Assembly: GCF_965216415.1 (NCBI RefSeq)
Contig: NZ_CBDCFU010000002.1
Direction: 5' to 3' (one strand)
Source of the DNA: Marivita sp003149565
Lineage (GTDB): Bacteria > Pseudomonadota > Alphaproteobacteria > Rhodobacterales > Rhodobacteraceae
Length of the DNA stretch: 64,000 nt
The notes below the pieces were generated by a model. The model saw only the letters and a list, made by a program, of their open reading frames with translations, had not been told where the DNA came from and searched no databases. Position numbers and translations under genes: made by a program. This document shows positions 50,451 through 57,748 of this stretch, piece by piece (position 1 is the stretch's first letter; each line of letters starts with the position of its first letter).

Positions 50451-50936
50451 ATGCCAGATCACGTGATACTGCGCGCCTATGGGCCCGACGATTTCGAATG
50501 GTTGGTAGACTTGCACCGGCACCACTACGCCCAAGCCGAGGGCTTTGACCACACATTTGCGCCGCTGGTTGCCGCGATCCTGAAAGCGTTTGAGGCCGAG
50601 CACGATCCAACCTGCGAGCGCGGCTGGATCGCCACGCAGGGTGAAACCCGCCTTGGCAGCATATTCTGCGTACGTCTGGACGAGCAGACGGCCAAGCTGC
50701 GTCTGTTTATCCTGTCGCCCGAGGCGCGGGGATTGGGGCTGGGCAGAAGACTGCTGGACAGTTGCATGGGCTTCGCACGCGCGACTGGCTATGCGCGGAT
50801 GCAGTTGTGGACCCATGAAAGCCACCGCGCCGCCTGCGCACTCTATCAAAAGGCTGGCTGGACCTGCGTTTCGTCAAAGCCGGTCCATAGCTTTGGCGTC
50901 GATCTGATAGAACAGTCCTGGGAAGTGACACTATGA
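50451..50936 (+). CDS. GNAT-family N-acetyltransferase
   Basis: A 161-residue GNAT protein with the acetyl-CoA loop ARGLGLGRRLLD (about 97-108) and a C-terminal HRAACALYQKAGWTCV. The GNAT domain resembles that often fused to MarR regulators, but no DNA-binding part is present. The ATG at 50451 gives the usual N-terminus. It ends shortly before tRNA-His. Confidence 0.78.
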   Translation: MPDHVILRAYGPDDFEWLVDLHRHHYAQAEGFDHTFAPLVAAILKAFEAEHDPTCERGWIATQGETRLGSIFCVRLDEQTAKLRLFILSPEARGLGLGRRLLDSCMGFARATGYARMQLWTHESHRAACALYQKAGWTCVSSKPVHSFGVDLIEQSWEVTL

Positions 50937-50988
50937 GGTGAGTTGGGGCTTGCAATGCCCGAACCGTCCCGTTATCTCGCCCCTCAGT

Positions 50989-51065
50989 GCCGACATAGCT
51001 CAGTTGGTTAGAGCGCTTGATTGTGGATCAAGAGGTCCCCCGTTCGAGCCGGGGTGTCGGTACCA
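50989..51065 (+). tRNA. tRNA-His (anticodon GTG)
   Basis: Complete cloverleaf with acceptor GCCGACA / TGTCGGT (G1-U72 pair), anticodon loop TTGATTGTGGATCAA with GTG, T-loop TTCGAGC and encoded CCA. The discriminator is A73 and no G-1 is encoded, the alphaproteobacterial form of this tRNA. Confidence 0.96.
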
Positions 51066-51123
51066 TTCCTTTATTTGGTTGATGAAGCGTGGTGGGGCGC
51101 TGGTGAGCGCGTGGTGCCGTCCG

Positions 51124-52029
51124 TTACCAAAGCGTCATCGTACTTGGATCGTGGATTGCAATGCGGACACCGCCGGCGTCGCGATATTTGGTATTTTCGC
51201 TGCAGGCTGCGTAACAGTCTGCAAGGTCGAATTCCTGGAAGTTCCTGTCGCCCCAGATGAATTTCCGGGTGCCCACGGTGGTCGATCCGGCCGGGTCAAA
51301 TCCGTCGGTGTTGCTGCCAATCGCACGGCCATTGCCAATGATCACCGCCCAGTGGTTGACGTATTGCGCCCCCATCTTGGTTCTGTTGCGGAAGCTGATG
51401 ATCTTGCCTCGAAGATTGCTGACGGCAGTGATGTTGGGGACTTCGGTCCCATTGCCCATCAGGTCAAAGCAGTTCGCTGCGTTCGACGCGCTGTACCAGG
51501 AGGCCAGCCACGGCACCGAGACATGCCCGGCCATAAACATGGCCAAGGTTACTGTCTGATAACAAATGGCGGCTTTGGTGCCGATGCTCGTCTGTGTGCG
51601 AACAAGGTTGTAGTAGTGCAGATCGGCTTGTGAAGGATTGCGGCCCAAACCTTCGAGCGCAGCCGCCATACATGTCGGGTGCCGGAGCCGATCGTACGCT
51701 TTCACACCTTCCATGATCGAGGCTTTGCTTTTGTGACGCCAGTGATTCTGCATCTTCTGTTTGCTGTCCATGGCTGCTTCGCCCCATGGCGTTATCTCGC
51801 CGAGCAACTTCTTTTCGACAAAGACATAGCGGCACAGCATGATGGCCTGACGGGCGCGGTCGCTGTCGGTCTTGATCCAGTAATCCATCTGGATCGCGTC
51901 ACCGGCATCCGTTTTGCGCTGATCCGTGTTCAGAACCGTTTCGATCTTTTTCGCCAGCGATCTCGCACCGTTGGCTTTCATAAAAGAAATCGTGTCCGCC
52001 AGACGCGTAGCGCCGTCTTTCTTAGCCAT
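51124..52029 (-). CDS. Putative cysteine-hydrolase-like protein in an accessory pair
   Basis: A 301-residue protein without a signal peptide, not recognised as a named family. The N-terminal half is helical (LADTISFMKANGARSLAKKIETVL). The C-terminal half contains a possible catalytic cysteine in KAAICYQTVTLAMFMAGH (Cys156) and histidine in YVNHWAVIIGNGRAIGSNT (His226), the order and HWAV-(I/V)(I/V)G pattern of papain-like and NlpC/P60-like hydrolases. It is more AT-rich than the neighbours, directly beyond tRNA-His, and 110 bases downstream of a secreted-protein gene on the same strand. An effector is possible but not shown. Confidence 0.5.
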   Translation of the reverse strand: MAKKDGATRLADTISFMKANGARSLAKKIETVLNTDQRKTDAGDAIQMDYWIKTDSDRARQAIMLCRYVFVEKKLLGEITPWGEAAMDSKQKMQNHWRHKSKASIMEGVKAYDRLRHPTCMAAALEGLGRNPSQADLHYYNLVRTQTSIGTKAAICYQTVTLAMFMAGHVSVPWLASWYSASNAANCFDLMGNGTEVPNITAVSNLRGKIISFRNRTKMGAQYVNHWAVIIGNGRAIGSNTDGFDPAGSTTVGTRKFIWGDRNFQEFDLADCYAACSENTKYRDAGGVRIAIHDPSTMTLW

Positions 52030-52139
52030 TTCTGGATCCCTCAAGGCGGTCTACGCCAATGTCTCAGCATGTGCTGAAGTGCAGTTTTCGATCAAGAGAA
52101 TTGATTGAAAAGAAGAGCGGGCGGCATGACAGGACCGCT

Positions 52140-52685
52140 TTAGTATGAAATGATGAAATCCGCCCCGAACAGGCGCGCTTCGCATGTCATGCTGAAATTT
52201 TCATTGGCGGCGTTTGTGACATCGGCCACCACGTAGACCAAGTGAAACTTTGCATCGAGTTGCTTTTCATCTGCATCGTGATCGGCGTGTTCCCGTTCCA
52301 CATCCCCGATATGCTGAAATAATCTGGCGAACTCGCTTGAACTTTTCCAAGATTGAAGTTGTCCCGTTTCCAGGTTGATCCCCGCCAATTCGCGCATGGC
52401 GTTGATCCAGATCGTGCATTTCTGCATCGCCTCGGCTTCTATGATGGTGTGGCCATCGAAAAACCGATTGCTCACCACGATGCGATTGCTGTTCCAATCA
52501 TAGGTGACGCGGGAGTAGCTGCTTTCGCCGGCGCCATTCAGGAATCGTTCCAGCCGGAAAATCCCGAAGTCCAACATGGTTGGTGCGTCATTCATCAACC
52601 GGATGATGGTTTGGTCAGGCTCGGCCTGGGTAGAGTGGCCAAAGCTGATTGCGGCCAGTGCTGCGAGACAGGTTTTTTTCAACAT
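52140..52685 (-). CDS. Secreted periplasmic protein of unknown function, partner of the hydrolase-like gene
   Basis: A 181-residue protein with an N-terminal signal peptide (MLKKTCLAALAAISFGHSTQA, cleavage after about residue 21). The mature part contains two cysteines (MQKCTIWI and MTCEARLF) that could form a disulfide. No family is recognised. It is the first gene of the minus-strand pair. A periplasmic protein next to a hydrolase-like protein is the layout of effector-immunity pairs, but this is inference only. Confidence 0.5.
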   Translation of the reverse strand: MLKKTCLAALAAISFGHSTQAEPDQTIIRLMNDAPTMLDFGIFRLERFLNGAGESSYSRVTYDWNSNRIVVSNRFFDGHTIIEAEAMQKCTIWINAMRELAGINLETGQLQSWKSSSEFARLFQHIGDVEREHADHDADEKQLDAKFHLVYVVADVTNAANENFSMTCEARLFGADFIISY

Positions 52686-52863
52686 TTTGGATTCCAATCA
52701 AATTTTGGGTCGAAAAGCTGTCCCGGTTTTGAATCTCCGCATGGATCAGGACGCCGCGAGAATGCGCAGCGAGAGTGTGTCGGCGTTTTGCCGAGCGATC
52801 AAGGTTTCTTGCGTTTTGGGGGGCGTTTCAAAGGTCACGTGCGCCGAAGAACAGTTGTGTGTC

Positions 52864-53169
52864 TCAGTCGGTTGCGATTTCAAGCGTCTGCAGCAACCGA
52901 CCGCTGTCACGGGCGAAGATGAGGATCTGGTCGTCCTCCGTCACCACAGCGTACCAGTTGCGCGCCTGGGTGAAGGCGGTCGCCTTGGTGCCGTCCGGAA
53001 GTGTGATGACATCGGGCAGCGGAGTCGCAGATTGATTGTAGCGGATGACAATCAGTGCGGTGATGAGTATGACCCCCCCGATCATAGTAGCGGTCAGGAC
53101 CGTCACCAGTCGCCGCAGGAAACGCAGGTTGGCCGGTTCCGGGGCCTGATCTTCGGGGGCGTTGTCCAT
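52864..53169 (-). CDS. DUF6476-like single-pass membrane protein
   Basis: A 101-residue protein: acidic N-terminus (MDNAPEDQAPEP), one transmembrane helix (FLRRLVTVLTATMIGGVILITALIVIRY, about 17-44), and a soluble tail (LPDVITLPDGTKATAFTQARNWYAVVTEDDQILIFARDSGRLLQTLEI). It resembles a small conserved Rhodobacteraceae family of unknown function. Its start codon overlaps that of the divergent rluD. Confidence 0.72.
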   Translation of the reverse strand: MDNAPEDQAPEPANLRFLRRLVTVLTATMIGGVILITALIVIRYNQSATPLPDVITLPDGTKATAFTQARNWYAVVTEDDQILIFARDSGRLLQTLEIATD

Positions 53170-54193
53170 GTCTGACTCCATTTTGCGCGTGACCATTGGG
53201 GCCAATCCACCGCCGCGTCTTGATAAGGCCTTGGCGCGCGACGTGCCAGAGGAAGCGGCGCTGTCTCGGACACGGTTGGCAAAGCTGATTGAGGACGGCG
53301 CCGTGCGCATGGCGGGTGACGTGATAAGCAGCCCCAAGGCCTTCGTGGCGGAGGGAGACGTCATTGAGATTGCGCTTCCGGAAGTGATCGAGAGCCATAT
53401 CGAGGCCGAAGACCTGCCGCTGGATGTGCGGTTCGAAGATGACGATCTGATCGTCGTGATGAAGCCGGCGGGCATGGTGGTGCATCCGGCACCGGGGACG
53501 CCTTCGGGCACACTGGTCAATGCGCTCTTGCATCATTTTGGTGGCAAGTTGTCTGGCGTCGGTGGTGTCGGGCGGCCGGGGATCGTGCACCGGATTGACA
53601 AGGACACCAGTGGGCTTTTGGTGATTGCAAAGTCGGATCGGGCGCATCACGGGTTGGCCGAGCAGTTTGCGGCGCACAGTGTCGAACGAGTGTATCTGAC
53701 ACTGGTACACGGCCATCCAGATCCCGCTGACCCGCGGTTGCGCGGGGTAAGGGGCGTGTCGATTGAACCGGGTGCAGTGATCAAGGTCACCAGTGACCTT
53801 GCACGGCACAAGACGGACCGGCAGAAGCAGGCCGTGTTCTTCGGACATGGCAAACATGCGATCACGCGCGCGCGTGTTCTGGAGGTATTCGGTATCCCGG
53901 CGCAGGTGTCGCTGGTGGAGTGCCGGTTGGAGACGGGGCGTACACATCAGATCCGGGTGCATATGGCGCATGCGGGGCATGGGTTGATTGGGGACCCTGT
54001 CTACGGTGGGCGGCGGAAGGTTGCAAAAGGGGCTTTGCCGGACGACGCGATGGCGCGTTTGGCGGCATTTGACCGTCAGGCGCTGCATGCGGCTATTTTG
54101 GGGTTTGTGCATCCCGTTTCCGGTGAAACCATCCGGTTCGAGTCTGCGTTACCCCAAGACATGGATGATCTGATCACAAGTTTGCGTGGCTGA
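53168..54193 (+). CDS. rluD: 23S rRNA pseudouridine synthase, RluD type
   Basis: A 341-residue RluA-family pseudouridine synthase. An N-terminal S4 domain (RTRLAKLIEDGAVRMAGDVI) is followed by the catalytic aspartate motif HRIDKDTSGLLVIAKS (Asp about residue 141) and the late motifs ARVLEVFGIPAQVSLVECRLETGRTHQIRVHMAHAGHGLIGDPVYG. RluD modifies helix 69. The start ATG (53168) shares bases with the start of the divergent DUF6476 gene. Confidence 0.88.
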   Translation: MSDSILRVTIGANPPPRLDKALARDVPEEAALSRTRLAKLIEDGAVRMAGDVISSPKAFVAEGDVIEIALPEVIESHIEAEDLPLDVRFEDDDLIVVMKPAGMVVHPAPGTPSGTLVNALLHHFGGKLSGVGGVGRPGIVHRIDKDTSGLLVIAKSDRAHHGLAEQFAAHSVERVYLTLVHGHPDPADPRLRGVRGVSIEPGAVIKVTSDLARHKTDRQKQAVFFGHGKHAITRARVLEVFGIPAQVSLVECRLETGRTHQIRVHMAHAGHGLIGDPVYGGRRKVAKGALPDDAMARLAAFDRQALHAAILGFVHPVSGETIRFESALPQDMDDLITSLRG

Positions 54194-54281
54194 AATAATC
54201 GTCCCATGTGCGTGAGCGCACTGACATGGCGCTTACAACTGCGTCGGTGTGCGTTAAATTAGGTTTAACGAAACGCAGATA

Positions 54282-54310
54282 CTTGAAATTCACGGGCAGC
54301 TTCCCAAATT
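54282..54310 (+). promoter_or_regulatory. Sigma-32-type promoter of rpoH
   Basis: CTTGAAA (54282-54288), 14 bases, CCCAAATT (54303-54310), close to the sigma-32 consensus CTTGAAA / CCCCATNT. An inverted repeat CGTTAAA-TTAGG-TTTAACG lies just before, at about 54252-54270. Confidence 0.55.
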
Positions 54311-54346
54311 GGATGTTAAGCCCGTAAACATTGGAGGGACAAGGGT

Positions 54347-55243
54347 ATGGCCAATTATGCGAATCTCCCGGCCCCGTCACCGGAAGCCGGACTGAGTCGC
54401 TATCTTCAGGAGATCCGGAAGTTTCCGCTTCTTGAGCCGGAAGAAGAGTACATGCTCGCCAAGCGCTGGGTTGAGCAGGAAGACACGGAAGCTGCGCACA
54501 AGATGGTCACGAGCCACCTGCGCCTCGCGGCAAAGATCGCGATGGGCTATCGCGGCTATGGTTTGCCGCAAGCCGAGGTGATCTCGGAGGCAAACGTCGG
54601 TCTGATGCAGGCGGTCAAACGGTTTGACCCGGAAAAGGGCTTCCGTCTGGCGACCTATGCGATGTGGTGGATCCGTGCCTCGATCCAGGAATATATCCTG
54701 CGGTCTTGGTCTCTGGTGAAGCTGGGCACAACCTCGGCTCAGAAAAAGCTTTTCTTCAACCTGCGCAAAGCCAAGTCGCGCATTGGTGCGCTTGAGGATG
54801 GGGACCTTCGCCCTGAGCACGTTGAGAAAATCGCCACGGATCTTGGTGTGACCGAGGACGAGGTGATCTCGATGAACCGGCGTCTGTCCGGGGGCGATGC
54901 GTCGTTGAATGCGACGGTCGGGTCCGAAGGCGAAGGCACGATGCAGTGGCAGGATTGGCTTGAGGACGAAAGCGCGGATCAGGCGGGCGACTACGAGGAG
55001 CGCGATGAGCTTGAGGCCCGCCGCGCGATGCTGGTGCAGGCGATGGACGTGCTCAATGATCGTGAGAAAGATATCCTCACGCAGCGGCGTCTGGCGGACA
55101 AGCCGGTGACCTTGGAAGAGCTTTCGGGTCAATATGACGTCAGCCGTGAGCGTATTCGCCAGATCGAAGTGCGGGCGTTTGAAAAGCTGCAGTCGCGGAT
55201 GCGCGACCTTGCTAAAGAGCAGGGGCTTCTGAAAGCAAGCTGA
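54347..55243 (+). CDS. rpoH: RNA polymerase heat-shock sigma factor RpoH
   Basis: A 298-residue sigma-32-type factor that directs transcription of heat-shock and, in Rhodobacter relatives, oxidative-stress genes. Region 2 (SHLRLAAKIAMGYRGYGLP through RFDPEKGFRLATYAMWWIRASIQEYIL), the diagnostic RpoH box QKKLFFNLRK (about 137), and region 4 (LEELSGQYDVSRERIRQIEVRAFEKL). GGAGG precedes the ATG. It ends at a strong terminator, so it is monocistronic. Alphaproteobacteria often have two rpoH genes; which type this is cannot be decided here. Confidence 0.94.
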   Translation: MANYANLPAPSPEAGLSRYLQEIRKFPLLEPEEEYMLAKRWVEQEDTEAAHKMVTSHLRLAAKIAMGYRGYGLPQAEVISEANVGLMQAVKRFDPEKGFRLATYAMWWIRASIQEYILRSWSLVKLGTTSAQKKLFFNLRKAKSRIGALEDGDLRPEHVEKIATDLGVTEDEVISMNRRLSGGDASLNATVGSEGEGTMQWQDWLEDESADQAGDYEERDELEARRAMLVQAMDVLNDREKDILTQRRLADKPVTLEELSGQYDVSRERIRQIEVRAFEKLQSRMRDLAKEQGLLKAS

Positions 55244-55268
55244 TCGAGCCATGAGGTGCAAGATTGAT

Positions 55269-55294
55269 AACGCCGGGCCTGTGCCCGGCGTTTT
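55269..55294 (+). terminator. Intrinsic terminator of rpoH
   Basis: Perfect hairpin AACGCCGGGC-CTGT-GCCCGGCGTT followed by a T6 run, 25 bases after the rpoH stop codon. Confidence 0.95.
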
Positions 55295-55334
55295 TTCGTG
55301 TTAGGCCGGGGCAAACAGACAAAAGGGTTCCGGC

Positions 55335-56303
55335 ATGACGACATTACGATGGGGTATTCTTGGAGCGGCGAAATTTGCGCGCGAGCAGATGGCTCCGGCC
55401 ATCCATGCGGCGCGCCAGTCGAAACTCTCAATGCTGGCGACGTCGGATCCGGCCAAGGCGCTCCCTTTTCAGGCATTGGAGTCCGATCTGCGGGTGGCGG
55501 ACAGTTATGACGCGGTGCTGTCGGACCCCGATGTTGATGCGGTGTATATCCCGTTGCCGAATTCGCTGCATGTCGATTGGACGCGGCGCGCTTTGGAAGC
55601 GGGCAAACATGTTTTGACTGAAAAGCCCATTGCGATGAAGGCGTCCGAGATCGACGAATTGGTCGATCTGCGGGATCGGACCGGCTTGGTGGCTGCCGAG
55701 GCCTATATGATCGTGCATCATCCCCAGTGGCACCAGGTGCGCCAGTGGGTTCAGAGTGGGGCAATTGGAGATCTGTGCCGCGTCAATGCGACCTTCACTT
55801 ATGACAATTCCTCAGACCCCGGAAATATTCGGAATGCGGTGGAGACGGGTGGCGGCAGCCTGCCGGACATCGGTGTTTATACATTGGGGTGCACGCGTTT
55901 TGTGGCGGGGCAGGAGCCTCAGAACGTGCTCTTCGCCGATATCCGCCGCGAAAACGGTGTTGAGGTCCGCGCCGAGGCGTTGGTTCAGTTCGAGGGGTTC
56001 ACGCTGACCTCGCTGACGTCGATGCGTATGCAGGGCTACCAGTCTGTGACGTTCCAAGGCACCGACGGCGTGATCGAAGTGTCAGTGCCGTTCACCCCGC
56101 TGCGAGATGGCGATGCCGAGATTCGTTTGATCCGGAAATCAGGGCCTGAAGAGGTGCTTCGCTATCCCGGCGTGAACCAGTATGTCGCTCAGGTCGAAGC
56201 ATTTGGTGCAGCTGTGCGTGGTGAGGCACCTTATCCATGTCCGCTTGAGTTCAGTCAGGGCACGCAAGCCTTGATCGACATGATATGGGCTGCAGAGCGC
56301 TGA
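55335..56303 (+). CDS. Gfo/Idh/MocA-family oxidoreductase
   Basis: A 322-residue NAD(P)-dependent sugar- or cyclitol-type dehydrogenase. Rossmann motif WGILGAAKFAR (about 6), then SDPDVDAVYIPLPNSLHVDWTRRALEAGKHVLTEKPIAM (about 59-97) with the conserved EKP lysine, and AEAYMIVHHPQW. The substrate is unknown. It lies alone between the rpoH terminator and the terminator before phaZ. Confidence 0.85.
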   Translation: MTTLRWGILGAAKFAREQMAPAIHAARQSKLSMLATSDPAKALPFQALESDLRVADSYDAVLSDPDVDAVYIPLPNSLHVDWTRRALEAGKHVLTEKPIAMKASEIDELVDLRDRTGLVAAEAYMIVHHPQWHQVRQWVQSGAIGDLCRVNATFTYDNSSDPGNIRNAVETGGGSLPDIGVYTLGCTRFVAGQEPQNVLFADIRRENGVEVRAEALVQFEGFTLTSLTSMRMQGYQSVTFQGTDGVIEVSVPFTPLRDGDAEIRLIRKSGPEEVLRYPGVNQYVAQVEAFGAAVRGEAPYPCPLEFSQGTQALIDMIWAAER

Positions 56304-56327
56304 CACCTGATCTGAGCGAGGGATTCG

Positions 56328-56359
56328 AAAAAGGGCTGATCAGAGGATCAGCCCTTTTT
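56328..56359. terminator. Bidirectional terminator between convergent genes
   Basis: Hairpin AAAAAGGGCTGATC-AGAG-GATCAGCCCTTTTT with A and T tracts on both sides, so it can end both the oxidoreductase transcript and the phaZ transcript from the right. Confidence 0.93.
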
Positions 56360-56362
56360 GCG

Positions 56363-57637
56363 TTACGCCGCGTTGGTATTCGCGGGTTTTGACTTGGTCC
56401 GTTTTTGGCCCGAATTGCTGTCGATAAAATCGAGCACCAGCGGCCGGATATTGTTGCGCCAGCTTTTGCCGGCAAAGATGCCGTAATGGCCAGCACCGGG
56501 TTCGACATGGCTGGCCTTCATGCTGTCAGGCAGGCCGGTGCAGAGACCAAGCGCCGCGAGGCATTGGCCTGGCGCGGAAATGTCGTCTTTCTCGCCCTCA
56601 ACAGTTTTGACCGCAACTTTGGTGATGGCACCGAAATCGACCTTGTGACCGGCGACGACAAATTCGTTTTTCGCGATCTCGCGCTTCTTGAAAATCCGGT
56701 CGACGGTAGAGAGGTAGAACTCTGCAGGCATGTCCATCACGGCCAGGTATTCGTCATAGAAGCGGTTGTGCGGATCGTGGTCCGATGCTTCGCCGCGCAT
56801 GACGTTCTGGATCTGGTTCGAGAAGGCAGACGCGTGACGTTCGCCATTCATCGAAATGAACGAGGCGAGCTGCAGGAGACCTGGATAGACCATGCGGCCG
56901 ACGCCTTTGTACTTGAAGCCGACCCGCTGGATCATGGTCTCTTCTAGCTGGCCCATTGTCACGCGCGCACCAAAGTCGGTGACGTCGGTTGGGGTCGCGT
57001 CCGGGTCAACTGGCCCACCGATGAGGGTCAGCGTGCGCGGCTGGGCGTCCGGGTCAAGCTCTGCCAGATAGGCGGTAGCGGCGAGGGTCAGAGGAACCGG
57101 CTGGCACACGGCAACGACGTTGGTGTCGGGGCCAAGCTCGCGCATGAAATCCATGAGGTAGAGAGTGTAGTCTTCGACGTCGAACTTGCCTGCGCTGACG
57201 GGAATGTCGCGGGCATTATGCCAGTCTGTCACGTAGACTTCGCAATTGACGAGTAGCGACTTTACCGTGGAACGAAGGAGCGTTGCGTAGTGCCCCGACA
57301 TCGGTGCGACGAGCAGGATCTTGCGCGGCTGTTCTTCGCGACCGGTTACGTTGAAATGGATCAGATCGCCGAAGGGACGTTCGACTATGGTCTTAATCTC
57401 GACGAGGTGATCTTTGCCGTCTTCGCAGGTGAATGTCCGAATCCCCCAGTCGGGTTTGACGATCATCCGCTCGAACGTGCGTTCTGTGACTTCACCCCAA
57501 GCGGCCATCCACTGCATGGCCGGATTTGGCATCATTGCCCATGCCGGGTAAGACGCCATAGTGCGCGCAGTTGCGCCAAGCCATTGATTCGTATTACGAA
57601 AAGTCTCCATGAGATCGTAGGTCATCATGTAGCGCAT
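56363..57637 (-). CDS. phaZ: Intracellular polyhydroxyalkanoate depolymerase PhaZ
   Basis: A 424-residue intracellular PHB depolymerase that degrades stored polymer. It starts MRYMMTYDLMETFRNTNQWLGATARTMASYPAW, and the pseudo-lipase box VVAVCQPVPL uses cysteine (about residue 178) as nucleophile. The C-terminal PHB_depo_C region ends HVEPGAGHYGIFAGKSWRNNIRPLVLDFI. AAGGAGA lies upstream. A much longer frame continues upstream through phaC on the opposite strand and is not coding. Divergent from phaC. Confidence 0.93.
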   Translation of the reverse strand: MRYMMTYDLMETFRNTNQWLGATARTMASYPAWAMMPNPAMQWMAAWGEVTERTFERMIVKPDWGIRTFTCEDGKDHLVEIKTIVERPFGDLIHFNVTGREEQPRKILLVAPMSGHYATLLRSTVKSLLVNCEVYVTDWHNARDIPVSAGKFDVEDYTLYLMDFMRELGPDTNVVAVCQPVPLTLAATAYLAELDPDAQPRTLTLIGGPVDPDATPTDVTDFGARVTMGQLEETMIQRVGFKYKGVGRMVYPGLLQLASFISMNGERHASAFSNQIQNVMRGEASDHDPHNRFYDEYLAVMDMPAEFYLSTVDRIFKKREIAKNEFVVAGHKVDFGAITKVAVKTVEGEKDDISAPGQCLAALGLCTGLPDSMKASHVEPGAGHYGIFAGKSWRNNIRPLVLDFIDSNSGQKRTKSKPANTNAA

Positions 57638-57713
57638 AGAGGCGTCTCCTTCAGCGTTTGCCCAAAAATCGGGCCAATTCGTCGCTTTGCCTCCCATCGC
57701 AGGCGACTGTATT

Positions 57714-57724
57714 CTGCATGGCAG
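57714..57724. promoter_or_regulatory. PhaR-type box CTGC-ATG-GCAG between phaZ and phaC
   Basis: CTGCATGGCAG fits CTGC-N3-GCAG, 25 bases before the phaC ATG and between the divergent phaZ and phaC genes, so both could be controlled by PhaR. Confidence 0.6.
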
Positions 57725-57748
57725 CATGAATAGGGGGGAAAGTTGGCC

